A DNA stretch of 64,000 nt from positions 1-64,000 of the forward strand of contig JAJPIK010000102.1 of NCBI GenBank assembly GCA_021324795.1. Direction: 5' to 3'. The notes beneath the pieces were generated by a model. It made no database searches and was not told where the DNA came from. It saw only the letters and a program-made list of their open reading frames with translations. The DNA comes from Chloroflexota bacterium. GTDB taxonomy: Bacteria; Chloroflexota; UBA6077; FW602-bin22; CADDYW01. This document shows positions 17,821 through 27,141 of this stretch, piece after piece. The stretch's first letter is position 1. Each line of letters starts with the position of its first letter. The position numbers were made by a program, and so were the translations under genes.

Positions 17821-18732
17821 ATGGCGACGACGTCGGCGGTTGCTCAAACCGAGGTCGCGGCCCGTCCGCGTGGCCGCAATACGTTTCAGTCGATTCTGGC
17901 TTACTGCAGGCGGAATCCGAATCTCGTCATTGGCCTGAGCTTATTGCTGATCTTGATTCTGATCGGTCTGGTCGGTCCGCTTTTTGTGAACGTGGCGAAT
18001 GCTCAGCCGACGTCGGTGATCCCGGACCAACCCCCGTCAGCCGATTACCCTTTGGGAAGCGACGATCAGGGGCGTGACCTCTTGGCGGTGCTCGTGGCCG
18101 GATTGCCCCTTACCCTGCGGGTTGGTTTCATCGCCGGCGCGGTGGGACTGGGTATTGGCATTATCCTCGGATTTGTCTCGGGCTATCGGGGCGGTATCAT
18201 TGATGCCGTTATTCGCCTGGTCGTTGACACGTTGCTGACCGTTCCTGGCCTGCTCGTCCTGATCATCATCGCCGACTCGATCAAAGGGGTGATCAGCGTC
18301 AACCTGATGGCCTTGGTCGTGGCGTCGCTGGCTTGGATGTATCCAACGCGAACGATCCGTTCCCAGGTTCTCTCGCTCCGTGAGCGCGCGTACGTGCAGA
18401 TGGCGAAGCTCTCGGGCATGAATGGATTCGAGATTATCGTGCGCGAGCTTATCCCGAACTTGCTTCCGTATCTGGCAGCGAGCTTCGTTGGCGCGGTCGC
18501 CGGCGCGGTTCTCGCGTCGATTGGTCTCGAGGCCCTTGGTCTCGGTCCGCAAAACGAGCCCACGGTTGGGATGACGATCTATTGGGCGATCTCGTTCAAC
18601 GCCTTGCTCCGTGGGCTCTGGTGGTGGTGGGTAGTGCCGATCGTCACGATCGTGATCCTCTTCATGGGGCTCTTCCTCGTGAGCGCTGGCTTCGATGAGA
18701 TTGCTAACCCTCGCTTACGGAGGCAGGCGTGA
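17821..18732 (+). CDS. dppC: Peptide/oligosaccharide ABC transporter permease, DppC type
   Basis: A 303-residue partner of DppB. It has an N-terminal OppC-N helix (NLVIGLSLLLILILIGLVGPL), the conserved ADYPLGSDDQGRDLLAVL segment before the main membrane domain, and the coupling loop YVQMAKLSGMNGFEIIVREL. The start directly follows the dppB stop (2 nt apart), and its end overlaps dppD by 4 nt, so the operon is translationally coupled. Confidence 0.93.
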   Translation: MATTSAVAQTEVAARPRGRNTFQSILAYCRRNPNLVIGLSLLLILILIGLVGPLFVNVANAQPTSVIPDQPPSADYPLGSDDQGRDLLAVLVAGLPLTLRVGFIAGAVGLGIGIILGFVSGYRGGIIDAVIRLVVDTLLTVPGLLVLIIIADSIKGVISVNLMALVVASLAWMYPTRTIRSQVLSLRERAYVQMAKLSGMNGFEIIVRELIPNLLPYLAASFVGAVAGAVLASIGLEALGLGPQNEPTVGMTIYWAISFNALLRGLWWWWVVPIVTIVILFMGLFLVSAGFDEIANPRLRRQA

Positions 18733-19685
18733 GCGACGAGATCCTGACGGTTGACGACCTGCGGGTTTATTACGAGACGCCGGCTGGTCCGGTTAAAGCG
18801 GTGGATGGTGTCACCTTCGCCTTGAAGCGTGGCGAGCGTTTCGGATTGGTTGGCGAGTCCGGGAGCGGGAAGTCGACGACCGCGTTCGCGATCATGCGTT
18901 TGATCAAGCCACCCGGGCACATCGTCGGCGGCAAGATCCGGCTTGGTGACGTGCCGCTGAGTGATCTTTCCGAGGAGGAGATCCGGAAGGTTCGCTTGGC
19001 GGAGATCGCCCTCGTTCCCCAGGGAGCGATGAACTCGCTTAATCCGGTTATGCGGATCAAGGATCAAATACTCGATGGGGTCAAAGCGCATGCGAATGGG
19101 AAGGGCGAGCGTGAGCTCGCGGATCGGCTCCCCGAGCTGCTCAGCACGGTAGGTCTGCAGCCGCACGTCCTGAACCTGTTTCCGCACGAGCTGAGCGGCG
19201 GCATGAAGCAGCGTGTCTGTATTGCCATCGGTATATCCATGCGGCCAAAGGTCATTATTGCCGATGAGCCGACCAGTGCGCTCGACGTGGTTGTTCAGCG
19301 ACAGATCATGCAGACGCTCGGTAACGTGCAGCAGCGCCTGGAGGCGTCGGTGCTTCTGGTTGGGCACGACATGGGCTTGATGGCACAATTTGTCGATCGC
19401 ATTGGGGTGATGTATGGTGGGCGGCTGGTCGAGGTTGGGCCGGTCCGTGATATCTTCGGCGAGCCGCTGCATCCGTATACGCAGATGCTGATTTCGAGTT
19501 TGCCCTCGCTGACAACCAAGGGGGTGTTTCAGGGTATTCCCGGTACTCCGCCGTCGCTGCTCAGTCCTCCCAGCGGCTGCGTTTTTCACCCGCGCTGCCC
19601 CAAGGTTATGTCGCAATGTTCGATCGACATTCCGCCCTTGCGGGAGGTCCGACCGGGGCGCTGGGTCGCATGTCATTTATATTAG
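18729..19685 (+). CDS. dppD: ABC transporter ATP-binding protein, DppD type
   Basis: A 318-residue cytoplasmic ATPase. Walker A GESGSGKST (about 42-50), a Q-loop in LVPQGAMNSLNPV, signature LSGGMKQR and Walker B VIIADEPTSALD are all intact. The C-terminal oligo_HPY extension has the usual cysteines (CVFHPRC...C...C) of this family. The GTG start overlaps the dppC stop. It works as a heterodimer with DppF at 19741. Confidence 0.94.
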   Translation: MSDEILTVDDLRVYYETPAGPVKAVDGVTFALKRGERFGLVGESGSGKSTTAFAIMRLIKPPGHIVGGKIRLGDVPLSDLSEEEIRKVRLAEIALVPQGAMNSLNPVMRIKDQILDGVKAHANGKGERELADRLPELLSTVGLQPHVLNLFPHELSGGMKQRVCIAIGISMRPKVIIADEPTSALDVVVQRQIMQTLGNVQQRLEASVLLVGHDMGLMAQFVDRIGVMYGGRLVEVGPVRDIFGEPLHPYTQMLISSLPSLTTKGVFQGIPGTPPSLLSPPSGCVFHPRCPKVMSQCSIDIPPLREVRPGRWVACHLY

Positions 19686-19740
19686 AGCAGGGGGTGAGGG
19701 TTCTCCGACCCGCTGGCTCAACCGATCCGAAGGAGTAATT

Positions 19741-20769
19741 ATGGCTCCGCTTCTTGAAGCGAAGAACGTGAGTAAGGTTTTTGGTGGTGGCAAGCAGGTC
19801 ACGGTAGCTCTGGACAATTTCTCTCTGGTCGTTAGTGGCGATCCTCCGAGCTTCACGTCCATCGCTGGTGAGAGCGGCAGCGGTAAGACGACCCTTGCCC
19901 GCCTTTTGCTCGGCTTTAGTCAGCCGACCTCGGGTGAGGTTCTCTATCAAGGGAAGAACCTCTGGAAGATGTCGAGTGGTGAATGGCGCCAGTTTCGACG
20001 AGACGTTCAGGCGGTCTTCCAGGATCCTTTCGAGGTATTCAACCCCTTCTACCGTGTCGATCACCTGCTGACGACGCCAATCGATAAATTTCACCTGGCG
20101 AAGTCGAAGGTGGAGGCCCGCGCTCAGATTGAGCAGGCACTTGCCGCGGTGGGACTGCGTCCGGAAGAGACGCTGGGGCGATTCCCTCATCAGCTCAGTG
20201 GAGGCCAACGCCAGCGTCTGACGATCGCCCGGGCGTTGCTCCTCCATCCCAAGCTGATTATCGCCGATGAGCCGGTCTCCATGGTCGACGCATCCCTCCG
20301 GGCAACGATTCTCGAGAGCCTGAACCGCTTGCATACCCAGTTCGGGATCTCGTTTCTTTACATCACGCACGACTTGACGACTGCCTACCAGATCAGCGAT
20401 AACATTATCGTCCTTTACCGTGGGGCAGTCGCCGAAGTAGGCGATGTCGACCTGGTCATCAAAAAGCCGGCCCACCCCTACTCGCGCCTTTTGATTTCCT
20501 CGATCCCCGAGCCGAGCGTGGACCGCCGCTGGGGCGAAGATCAAGAACTACCGTCTGCGACGGAAGTCAAAGTCGATACCAATCACGGCTGCAAATTCGC
20601 CGACCGTTGCCCATTCGTCATGCAAATGTGCACGGAAAAGGTGCCTCCCCTCTACCGAATTGACGACCGCCGGGCGGCAGCGTGCTTCCTACACCGCGAG
20701 TCGCCGGTCCTCGCTAGCGAAGAGCTTGGTAAGGTCATGGCGGAAAAGGCGACAGCGGGAACGACCTAA
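19741..20769 (+). CDS. dppF: ABC transporter ATP-binding protein, DppF type
   Basis: A 342-residue ATPase. It has Walker A GESGSGKTT, Q-loop AVFQDPFEVFNPF, signature LSGGQRQR, Walker B LIIADEPVSMVD and a C-terminal cysteine-containing oligo_HPY tail (CKFADRC...C). The Walker B ends in SMVD where most DppF proteins have SALD. GAAGGAG lies about 6 nt before the ATG. It is the last gene of the importer and ends 2 bp from the convergent Rieske gene. Confidence 0.94.
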   Translation: MAPLLEAKNVSKVFGGGKQVTVALDNFSLVVSGDPPSFTSIAGESGSGKTTLARLLLGFSQPTSGEVLYQGKNLWKMSSGEWRQFRRDVQAVFQDPFEVFNPFYRVDHLLTTPIDKFHLAKSKVEARAQIEQALAAVGLRPEETLGRFPHQLSGGQRQRLTIARALLLHPKLIIADEPVSMVDASLRATILESLNRLHTQFGISFLYITHDLTTAYQISDNIIVLYRGAVAEVGDVDLVIKKPAHPYSRLLISSIPEPSVDRRWGEDQELPSATEVKVDTNHGCKFADRCPFVMQMCTEKVPPLYRIDDRRAAACFLHRESPVLASEELGKVMAEKATAGTT

Positions 20770-20771
20770 CC

Positions 20772-21329
20772 TTAGACCTTGGTAGCCTGGTTGGGTTCCC
20801 AGTGCTTGCGTTGAGTGATGTCCGAAGTGTCGGCAACGAGTTTGCCGTTGGCGACGGTGAGCTTGAATAGGTCAAGTGGGCGTGGTGCCGGACCAGAAAT
20901 GATTTGTCCATACCGATTGTAGATCGAGCCGTGGCACGGGCAGTGGAAGCGCCCCATCTTGGCCAGGTTATCCTCGGATGGCTCTTCTGGATGCCATTGC
21001 ACCGTGCAACCTAGGTGTGGACATTTCCAGTACATTGCCAGGAAACCCTCGGGTACGTGCGAGAGGAAGAGCTTGGCTTCGACGAAAGTGGTAATGCTGG
21101 CGATGGCAAAGGACTTCGGATCTCCCAGGGTCACTTTACTGCCAAAAACGCCAAACTTGCGTGGCGTGTAAAAGGCGAAGAAGCCAGCCAAAGCTTCCAG
21201 GACGAGTAGGCCGATGGTGCCTAGCAGGCTAAACCGGAGGAACGTTCGGCGAGAGAGACGCGACTCGACGGTTCTGACGAGAGATTCATCCGTGCTTTGC
21301 TGAGTGGTTTCTGCGGTGGCAGTAGGCAT
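20772..21329 (-). CDS. Rieske [2Fe-2S] protein with a Tat signal anchor
   Basis: A 185-residue protein. The ATG at 21329 has GGGAGAG about 6 nt upstream; an in-frame GTG at 21344 is the alternative. The N-terminal region has SRRTFLRF followed by one hydrophobic helix, the usual Tat-exported membrane anchor of Rieske subunits. Cluster ligands are visible as CPHLGC and CPCHGS (Cys103, His105, Cys130, His133, with Cys108/Cys132 for the disulfide). In respiratory chains this subunit sits in a bc1/b6f-type or alternative complex, but no cytochrome b gene is adjacent. It could be a stray QcrA-like subunit or serve another electron chain. Confidence 0.92.
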   Translation of the reverse strand: MPTATAETTQQSTDESLVRTVESRLSRRTFLRFSLLGTIGLLVLEALAGFFAFYTPRKFGVFGSKVTLGDPKSFAIASITTFVEAKLFLSHVPEGFLAMYWKCPHLGCTVQWHPEEPSEDNLAKMGRFHCPCHGSIYNRYGQIISGPAPRPLDLFKLTVANGKLVADTSDITQRKHWEPNQATKV

Positions 21330-21657
21330 TGACGACTCTCCCACGAAAACCGAAGCACCGGCAAAGAGCGCGAGCGCACTCGTGGGTGGGGAGGCGAAAA
21401 TCGTATGTCCCCTTACCGGTAGACACCGGGGTGGATTGTCGCAACGTTGGCACGCCTAAGCCCATTCTCGAGCGGCATTCGCCTCGTCTGCCCACCTGGC
21501 GGACCGCGCCGCGTCGTCGTCGACCGGCACCTCAGTCGGATGATTTTTCCCGCGCCTACCTCAACTATAAGAGCGTGCGGCTGGCTTTGTCAAAATTGGG
21601 GTGAGTGCTCGTCGCCGGATGCCAGCCGCGTTGCTGGTCCCCTTTCCCAGGTCGGCA
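21330..21657 (-). other. Non-coding stretch: long leader of the Rieske gene
   Basis: No convincing gene in these 328 bases. It contains the promoter at 21564-21593, so the Rieske mRNA would have an unusually long leader of about 225 nt. No known riboswitch motif was recognised. Confidence 0.5.
21564..21593 (-). promoter_or_regulatory. Promoter for the Rieske gene
   Basis: On the minus strand a perfect TTGACA (21593-21588), 18 bp and TATAGT (21569-21564, five of six matches). This is one of the strongest sigma-70-like promoters in the window. Confidence 0.65.
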
Positions 21658-23334
21658 TCACTGGCCTCCGCTTGAAGGAACTGGTGTTGCCTGAGAGGCA
21701 ACGTTAGCTAGCGTGGGGCCAATGATCTGCTGGCCTTCCTGAAGACCGGACAGAATTTCCGTGTTCTGTCCGTCGGTGATGCCGGTTTGAATGTAGACTT
21801 CTCGGTGAAGGTTCCCCGGTTCGAGGACCTGGACGAACTGGTTGCCTCCTGTCTGTTGAATTGCTTGGTTCGGGAGCATCAGAACCTTGTCCTTGCGTTG
21901 AACGTCAATCGTGACGTTGGCCAGGTCACCCAGGTTGACCGTACCTGGAGTCTTGGGAAAGCTGATGCCTACCGTACGGAGGTTGTCGGGTAGCTGGGCG
22001 GTGTTCCCAGTCGCAATCGAGGGCATCTGAATCACCTTGCCATCTAGCTTAGCAGTCGGGTAAGCGTTAAAGACGATTGTGACCGGTTGGCCAAGGGTTA
22101 CCTGGGTGATGTCGGTTGGCTGAAGTACCGCTTGGATCTCGAGCTTATTCGGGTTGGCGAGGATGAGGACAGGAGCATAGGCCTGAAGGTCGTCACCATC
22201 CTTGGCGTCGGTCTCGGTGACGACGCCGTCGAAGGGGGCGCGGAGTTTGGCAGCATCGAATTCGTCTTGCAAAGTGGTAAGCTGGATCTTTGCCAGCTCG
22301 GCTTGTTTCTCGGCGATCTGGACTTCGACGCTTTGCCCGGCCGCGTCACCTTGCGCTTTGATAAGCTGTTGACGTGCTTGGTCGAGAGCGGCCTGACTGC
22401 TAGCTACCGCTTGCCGAGCGGCATCGACGTCGGCCTGAGTTGGACCCTGCTTGAGAAGAGCCAACTGTGCATTGGCGGCGTCGAGGCTGGCCTGGTCGGC
22501 AGCAATCTGTTTCTGGAGGGGTTGCACCTGATCCGGCTGCGGCGGCGCAGTGGCCAGGTTATAAGCGGCCTGAGCGGCATTGTAGGCGATCGTGGCTTGC
22601 TGGAGCGCGGCCGACTGAGGTAGGGCAGCGATGTCTGCCCTGAACTTCACCACGTCGTACGCGGCTTGTGCTTGTTGAAGCGCTTCTCGGGCTTTGTCGA
22701 GATTCGCCTGAGCAACCGCGACCTGGTCCGGTGTCGGTGTCGCTTGAAGCTTGGCTAAAGCTGTGCGATCTTTTTGGAGTTTGGACTCGGCAGCGGCCAC
22801 CGCTGCTTGGGCGGTGCTCAGGTCAGCAGCAGTCGGGCCTTGCAGCAAATCATCGAGATTTGCCTGGGCAGCGGCATAGTTCGCCTCGGCAGTGTGCAGC
22901 GCGCTCTGGGCAGCGAGCAGAGCGGGCGATGCTCCACCGGTCAGGGTCTTTCCCATCGCCTGGTCCACCTGGAGTTGACTGATCTCTACCTGGAGCTGCG
23001 CCGCTTGCAGGGCATTCGTCATACTGCTCGTGTCGAGCTCGGCAAGTAAGTCACCTTTTTTCACTGTCTGATTAGTGTCGACAGCCAGGTGATATAGTCG
23101 ACCAGCCTGGGTAAAGTACATTGTCGCGGTCTGGCTCGAGGCAACCCGCCCCAATGCCTGGACCTGTTGCTCAATCGTCCCCCTTGTGACCGTGTAGATA
23201 ATCTGATTGTGGCTAATCGGCGGCGTTGGAATTGGAGTGGGAGTTGGGTAGTTTCGCGATAGCGACGAGCATGCGCTCAGGAGAACACTAAACGCAAGAA
23301 AAATGGATCCGATTCGTAAGATGCGAGGCTTCAT
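21658..23334 (-). CDS. HlyD/MFP-type efflux adaptor lipoprotein with a long coiled coil
   Basis: A 558-residue envelope protein. The ATG at 23334 has GAGGGG 8 nt upstream. A lipobox (LLSAC) anchors it. A Pro/Thr-rich linker leads to the lipoyl half-motif GRVASSQTATMYFTQAGRL at about 62-80, then about 250 residues of Ala/Gln-rich heptad repeats form an unusually long alpha-hairpin. The second lipoyl half follows (LRAPFDGVVTETDAKDGD), then beta-barrel and MP domains. Such adaptors link an inner-membrane pump (MacB or RND) to an outer channel or, in single-membrane bacteria, act with MacB-like ABC pumps. No pump gene is visible nearby, so the partner must be elsewhere. Confidence 0.9.
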   Translation of the reverse strand: MKPRILRIGSIFLAFSVLLSACSSLSRNYPTPTPIPTPPISHNQIIYTVTRGTIEQQVQALGRVASSQTATMYFTQAGRLYHLAVDTNQTVKKGDLLAELDTSSMTNALQAAQLQVEISQLQVDQAMGKTLTGGASPALLAAQSALHTAEANYAAAQANLDDLLQGPTAADLSTAQAAVAAAESKLQKDRTALAKLQATPTPDQVAVAQANLDKAREALQQAQAAYDVVKFRADIAALPQSAALQQATIAYNAAQAAYNLATAPPQPDQVQPLQKQIAADQASLDAANAQLALLKQGPTQADVDAARQAVASSQAALDQARQQLIKAQGDAAGQSVEVQIAEKQAELAKIQLTTLQDEFDAAKLRAPFDGVVTETDAKDGDDLQAYAPVLILANPNKLEIQAVLQPTDITQVTLGQPVTIVFNAYPTAKLDGKVIQMPSIATGNTAQLPDNLRTVGISFPKTPGTVNLGDLANVTIDVQRKDKVLMLPNQAIQQTGGNQFVQVLEPGNLHREVYIQTGITDGQNTEILSGLQEGQQIIGPTLANVASQATPVPSSGGQ

Positions 23335-23512
23335 CTGCACCGCCCCTCTGGGAAGCTGGCTAGATCATGACTCGCTCGAAGCCAGGCGTCAAGAGTCCTC
23401 GCCGTTGACGCGAGTTTCGAGAGTGTCGGCCTCAATTGGCCACGGTGGAGTGGCAATGAGATTGTTATTATAATGAGCTTCCACCGGATGGACGATACGC
23501 GAAGGAGGAAGG

Positions 23513-24940
23513 TTGAGTAATTCCACGGGTAAGCCTAATTTTCTCATTATCATAACGGATCAGCACGATCCTCTGCGAAGCGCAACCTACGGGCATCCCC
23601 GGATCAAGACACCGTCGATGGATCGGCTTGCTTCCGAGGGCATTACCTTTCGTAATGCCTATTGCAACACACCGCTCTGTGCGCCGGGGCGCTTCTCGTT
23701 TATGACCGGTCGTTATGTCCACCATCTGGGCACCTGGGATAATGCCACGCCCCAGCCAAGCGATGCCGTCACCTGGGCCCATCGCTTGCGCGCGATTGGC
23801 TACGATGCCGTTCTCAGTGGGAAGATGCACTTCCTTGGTCCAGACAAGCTGCATGGCTTTCGGGCTCAGCTTGCGACCGACCTGCACGGAAACCAGCGCC
23901 ATCCGATTTTTGCTTGGGACGAAGGCGATGGTCCGACGTGCCCTCCCAGGCCATGGCAGCATCCGACTGAGACCGGGGTGGGACGAACCAGTTCCACTGA
24001 CGCCGACGATCAGGCTGAAGCCGCAGCGCTCGCGTATCTGCAGGATCCTGCTCGGCGTGGCCAGCCCTGGGCGCTCTGCGTTGGCTTTATCGCTCCTCAC
24101 GACCCGTGGATTGTGCCCGAGCCGTATTTCTCGATGTACTACCCGGACGTGGAGATGCCCAATCTGCCGGCTGGACACCTGGAAAACCTTCCGCCTGCTG
24201 CGAAGGTCCTGCGCGAGCGTCATCGAATGGAGGGGCCATTTACCGAAGAGCAGATTCGGAGAACCCGCGCTGCCTACTTCGGGATGGTTACCCGCGTTGA
24301 TGAACAGATTGGTCGCCTTCTCACCTGTTTGGATGAGCAGGGTCTGGCTGATGACACGGTCGTGATTCACACTTCTGACCACGGCGAAATGCTTGGAGAG
24401 CATGGCCTCTGGCGTAAGTCGAACTTCTACGATCAATCGGCCCGGGTGCCGCTCCAAATCCGCTTGCCCGGTCGGGAACATGCTGGTCGTCGGGTCGAAG
24501 AAAACGTCTCGCTCGTCGACGTGACCGCGACGATTCTCGATTTGGCCGGTCTGCCGACCGACACTGATCCGGATGCCCGACTTGACGGGGTGAGTCTACG
24601 CGCCTCGCTCGACGGCGAACGCCCCTGGAGCGATGAGATTTTCTGTGAGTATCTGGCGCATGGTAACGACCGTCCCCGGGCCATGGTCCGTCGGAGCCAC
24701 TGGAAGCTTTGTTACGGCTACGTTCAAGCTGGGCCGCCGCAGCTCGAGCTGTATGATCTCGAACGAGATCCGGGCGAGTTCAGCAACCTGGCGAATCAGC
24801 CGGAGTATCGAGCGATTCAGACCGAGTTACTCGGGCGGGTGCTCGCCCACTGGGATCCGGCCGAACTTAACCAGGCGGTGAAACGAAGTCAGCGCGAGCG
24901 GCTGCTGATCGCCGCGGCCCAGGGGCGTGAGACGTTCTGA
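23513..24940 (+). CDS. Sulfatase (alkaline phosphatase superfamily)
   Basis: A 475-residue hydrolase of sulfate esters. The start is TTG at 23513, right after GAAGGAGGAAGG. Metal-binding N-terminus IIITDQHDPL, the formylglycine precursor motif CAPGR with Cys56 (within PLCAPGRFSFMTGR), and the second metal site TSDHGEMLGEHGLW are all present. No signal peptide is visible, so it is cytoplasmic and probably acts on small imported sulfated compounds. It needs a formylglycine-generating or anaerobic maturase, not present in the window. A perfect TATAAT at 23469-23474 may be its -10 box, although the -35 is weak. A similar enzyme is encoded at 29961. Confidence 0.92.
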   Translation: MSNSTGKPNFLIIITDQHDPLRSATYGHPRIKTPSMDRLASEGITFRNAYCNTPLCAPGRFSFMTGRYVHHLGTWDNATPQPSDAVTWAHRLRAIGYDAVLSGKMHFLGPDKLHGFRAQLATDLHGNQRHPIFAWDEGDGPTCPPRPWQHPTETGVGRTSSTDADDQAEAAALAYLQDPARRGQPWALCVGFIAPHDPWIVPEPYFSMYYPDVEMPNLPAGHLENLPPAAKVLRERHRMEGPFTEEQIRRTRAAYFGMVTRVDEQIGRLLTCLDEQGLADDTVVIHTSDHGEMLGEHGLWRKSNFYDQSARVPLQIRLPGREHAGRRVEENVSLVDVTATILDLAGLPTDTDPDARLDGVSLRASLDGERPWSDEIFCEYLAHGNDRPRAMVRRSHWKLCYGYVQAGPPQLELYDLERDPGEFSNLANQPEYRAIQTELLGRVLAHWDPAELNQAVKRSQRERLLIAAAQGRETF

Positions 24941-24945
24941 TAGTT

Positions 24946-24965
24946 GAGGGAGCCATAGCTCCCTC
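24946..24965 (+). terminator. Bidirectional terminator hairpin
   Basis: GAGGGAGC (24946-24953) and GCTCCCTC (24958-24965), perfect 8-bp arms with loop CATA. It lies between the convergent sulfatase and amidohydrolase genes, ending 8 bp before the latter's stop. Confidence 0.6.
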
Positions 24966-24973
24966 GATGCTCC

Positions 24974-25849
24974 CTAACTAACGCTCTTCAAGAACCGCTC
25001 GGCGTTGCCGCCGATGACTGCTGCTTTTTGCTCCGCGTTCAAGAAGGTGCAGTGGACTCGGACGAAGTCGAGGAGCTGCCGATAAGTACCATAGTTCAGG
25101 GCTGGTGGGTAGTCCGTTCCCCACATGACCTTTTCTGCCCCGAATGTCTCGACCGCCCAGCGCGCGATCTCTTGAGATTGGGGATAGGGGTATTCCTGTT
25201 CATCGCGGTAGGCCATCGGTACTGCAGCGAGGTCAACCCAGGCCCGGGGATGCTTCGCTACCAGCGCCCGTTCCTGCCAGCCTGACCCCGGCGCGCCACC
25301 AACATGACAGAGCAAAAGCTGGATGCCTGGGAGATCGTCAAGCATGCGCTGCAATGCCGGGAGGTCGCTGAGCGGTCCCCCGTTGATGTCGAGCACGAGC
25401 GGTCGCTTGAGCTGATTCAGTCGCTCCCAGACTCGCCACTCGTTCTCGCCGTCAAAGCGGAACTCCGCACGTAGGCGACGGGTCGATTGCAATTCCACTT
25501 TGAGCCCGGTCATTCCTGCTTCGATCAATCGCTCGAGTTGATCGGCTGCCTCCGGTTGGCCCATGCTGCCAAGGTAGGCGAAGCCGCTAAAACGGTCCGG
25601 CCAACGCTCGATCGCCTCGAGGATGCAGGCGTTTTGATCGCCATACATATGATGCTGGACGAGAAATGCTCGCTCGACGCCGACTTGGTCCATATAGCCG
25701 AGAAGCACTTCTGGCGGACTGGCGACTGGATCAAACGAAGGTGGGAAAATTTGTCTCACTTCACCCCGGTCCTGGACCTTGCCGTGAGATAAAGGTTGCC
25801 AGAAGCCAGTCAGGGCGCGGGCAATGTGGGCGTGGCAATCGATGATCAC
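24974..25849 (-). CDS. Amidohydrolase-family metal-dependent hydrolase
   Basis: A 291-residue TIM-barrel protein of the ACMSD/amidohydrolase-2 type. The GTG at 25849 starts directly before the first metal motif IIDCHAHI; GAGG lies about 8 nt upstream. Downstream features are a His in LLLCHVGGAPG and the C-terminal catalytic Asp in VMWGTDYPPALNYG, followed by NAERFL, which closes many family members. Such enzymes decarboxylate or hydrolyse ring or lactone compounds. The gene stands alone between convergent and divergent neighbours, so the context gives no substrate. Confidence 0.88.
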   Translation of the reverse strand: MIIDCHAHIARALTGFWQPLSHGKVQDRGEVRQIFPPSFDPVASPPEVLLGYMDQVGVERAFLVQHHMYGDQNACILEAIERWPDRFSGFAYLGSMGQPEAADQLERLIEAGMTGLKVELQSTRRLRAEFRFDGENEWRVWERLNQLKRPLVLDINGGPLSDLPALQRMLDDLPGIQLLLCHVGGAPGSGWQERALVAKHPRAWVDLAAVPMAYRDEQEYPYPQSQEIARWAVETFGAEKVMWGTDYPPALNYGTYRQLLDFVRVHCTFLNAEQKAAVIGGNAERFLKSVS

Positions 25850-26103
25850 CGTGGAACCTCGTGTTGCTCGTTCATGTGCATGTGCCGGCACCAACCTTCC
25901 AGTGGCTGAAGGTCGGATTCTCTTGCTCGACGAAGCAGGCTCAAATTTTATGCTTATGTTCCTGATGCTACGGCGATCAGCCAGGCGAGTCAAGCCCGAG
26001 ATTTTACCGAAAGTTAGCGAATAAATATGGAGGTCCCGACCGTGGTCCCCCTAGAATGAGATCGTGATCTGGTACGTCGACGATAGAAAAACTGTCTGAG
26101 GGA

Positions 26104-26991
26104 ATGAGTTTGATTCGACGTCGATTCCTGGCGTTGTTCGCGGGGCTTTCTGCTAGTGTCGTAGCGTGTTCGACCAAGCCGGCCACGAGCCAGAGCCCAG
26201 CGACTATCCCATCCGGCGGAGCTTCCCCGAATCCGCCTACTGCGCCCAGCGCACCGGAAGTTCCAACCAGTACTCCCATTGCCGCGGCAACAGTGGCATC
26301 AACTGCCCATGCGAGCACGACGCCTGCGGTCGCCGCGACTGCGCGATCAACCCCAGCAACGCGATCGGTGTCTACTCCTGGCACGACCCCGGTCGCGGCA
26401 TCCAGCCAATCGGCCCCGGCTCCGTCTGTAGCTCAGGCGAGTTCAGGGAGTGTGATCGTGCTCGAGCCAAAAGCTGATGGCACCCAGGCGAGGTTTACCG
26501 TCCGCGAGCAGCTCGCCGATCGGACGCTGCCGAGTGATGCGATTGGCACCACGAAGGCGGTCACCGGCAAGATCACGGTGAAGCCGGACGGATCGTTTGT
26601 TCCTGACCAGTCGCAGATTTCGGTCGATCTGACGACCCTGAAAACTGACCGTCCACAACGGGATAACTTCATCAAGCGCAACACATTGCAGGTCAGCGAG
26701 TATCCAACCGCGACGTTCGTGCCAACTGAAGCCAAGGGCTTACCTTCACCGATTCCGGAGTCCGGTCCGTTGAAGTTTCAGCTCACCGGTAACATGACTG
26801 TTCACGGCGTTACCAAGCCAGTGACCTGGGACGTAACGTCAACTGTCAACGGCAAAGACATCAAGGGGCAGGCAACGACGAGTTTTAAGTTTGAAGACTT
26901 TGGCATGTCTCCGCCGAGAGTAGCCATTGTCCTGAGCGTCGTCGACAACATCAGGCTGGACTTGGACTTTCACTTTGGTCCGCCAGGATAG
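26104..26991 (+). CDS. YceI-family lipoprotein
   Basis: A 295-residue exported protein. The leader (IRRRFLALFAGLSAS, lipobox VVAC) and an Ala/Pro/Ser/Thr tether of about 95 residues resemble those of the ABC receptors here. Residues ~125-295 form a YceI lipid-binding lipocalin-like barrel: FTVREQLADRTLPSDAIG, an IKRNTLQVSEYPTATFV strand and MTVHGVTKPVTWDV. Known YceI proteins bind polyisoprenoids or other amphiphiles in the periplasm. The start is the ATG at 26104; a TTG at 26110 with better spacing to GAGGGA is a possible alternative. Its ligand here is unknown. Confidence 0.9.
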   Translation: MSLIRRRFLALFAGLSASVVACSTKPATSQSPATIPSGGASPNPPTAPSAPEVPTSTPIAAATVASTAHASTTPAVAATARSTPATRSVSTPGTTPVAASSQSAPAPSVAQASSGSVIVLEPKADGTQARFTVREQLADRTLPSDAIGTTKAVTGKITVKPDGSFVPDQSQISVDLTTLKTDRPQRDNFIKRNTLQVSEYPTATFVPTEAKGLPSPIPESGPLKFQLTGNMTVHGVTKPVTWDVTSTVNGKDIKGQATTSFKFEDFGMSPPRVAIVLSVVDNIRLDLDFHFGPPG

Positions 26992-27141
26992 TCCTTTTAC
27001 CTTTTACCCCCTGCTGCCCGTCGTTGTTCAGCATGATTGGCGGCTGAGTTACTCCGGGACCGGTTATCTTGCTCGTAGTCTCTCGTACACTTTCTGGATT
27101 GCCGAAGCAGCGGTCGCCCGGCCGGGAGGTAGCGCAGAAGC

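Noticed and set aside
18579..19676. 365-residue open frame antisense to dppC/dppD
   Set aside because: It mirrors intact ABC transporter genes with full Walker motifs; the frame is an artefact of GC-rich codon use and has no family character.
19606..20544. 312-residue open frame antisense to dppF
   Set aside because: Same reason; dppF is complete on the plus strand and has a proper ribosome site.
23469..23474. Perfect TATAAT upstream of the sulfatase as a full promoter
   Set aside because: No acceptable -35 box at 16-19 bp. It is mentioned only as a possible -10 box.
23468..24481. 337-residue open frame antisense to the sulfatase
   Set aside because: It contains no recognisable domain, and the sulfatase active-site motif lies on the opposite strand.
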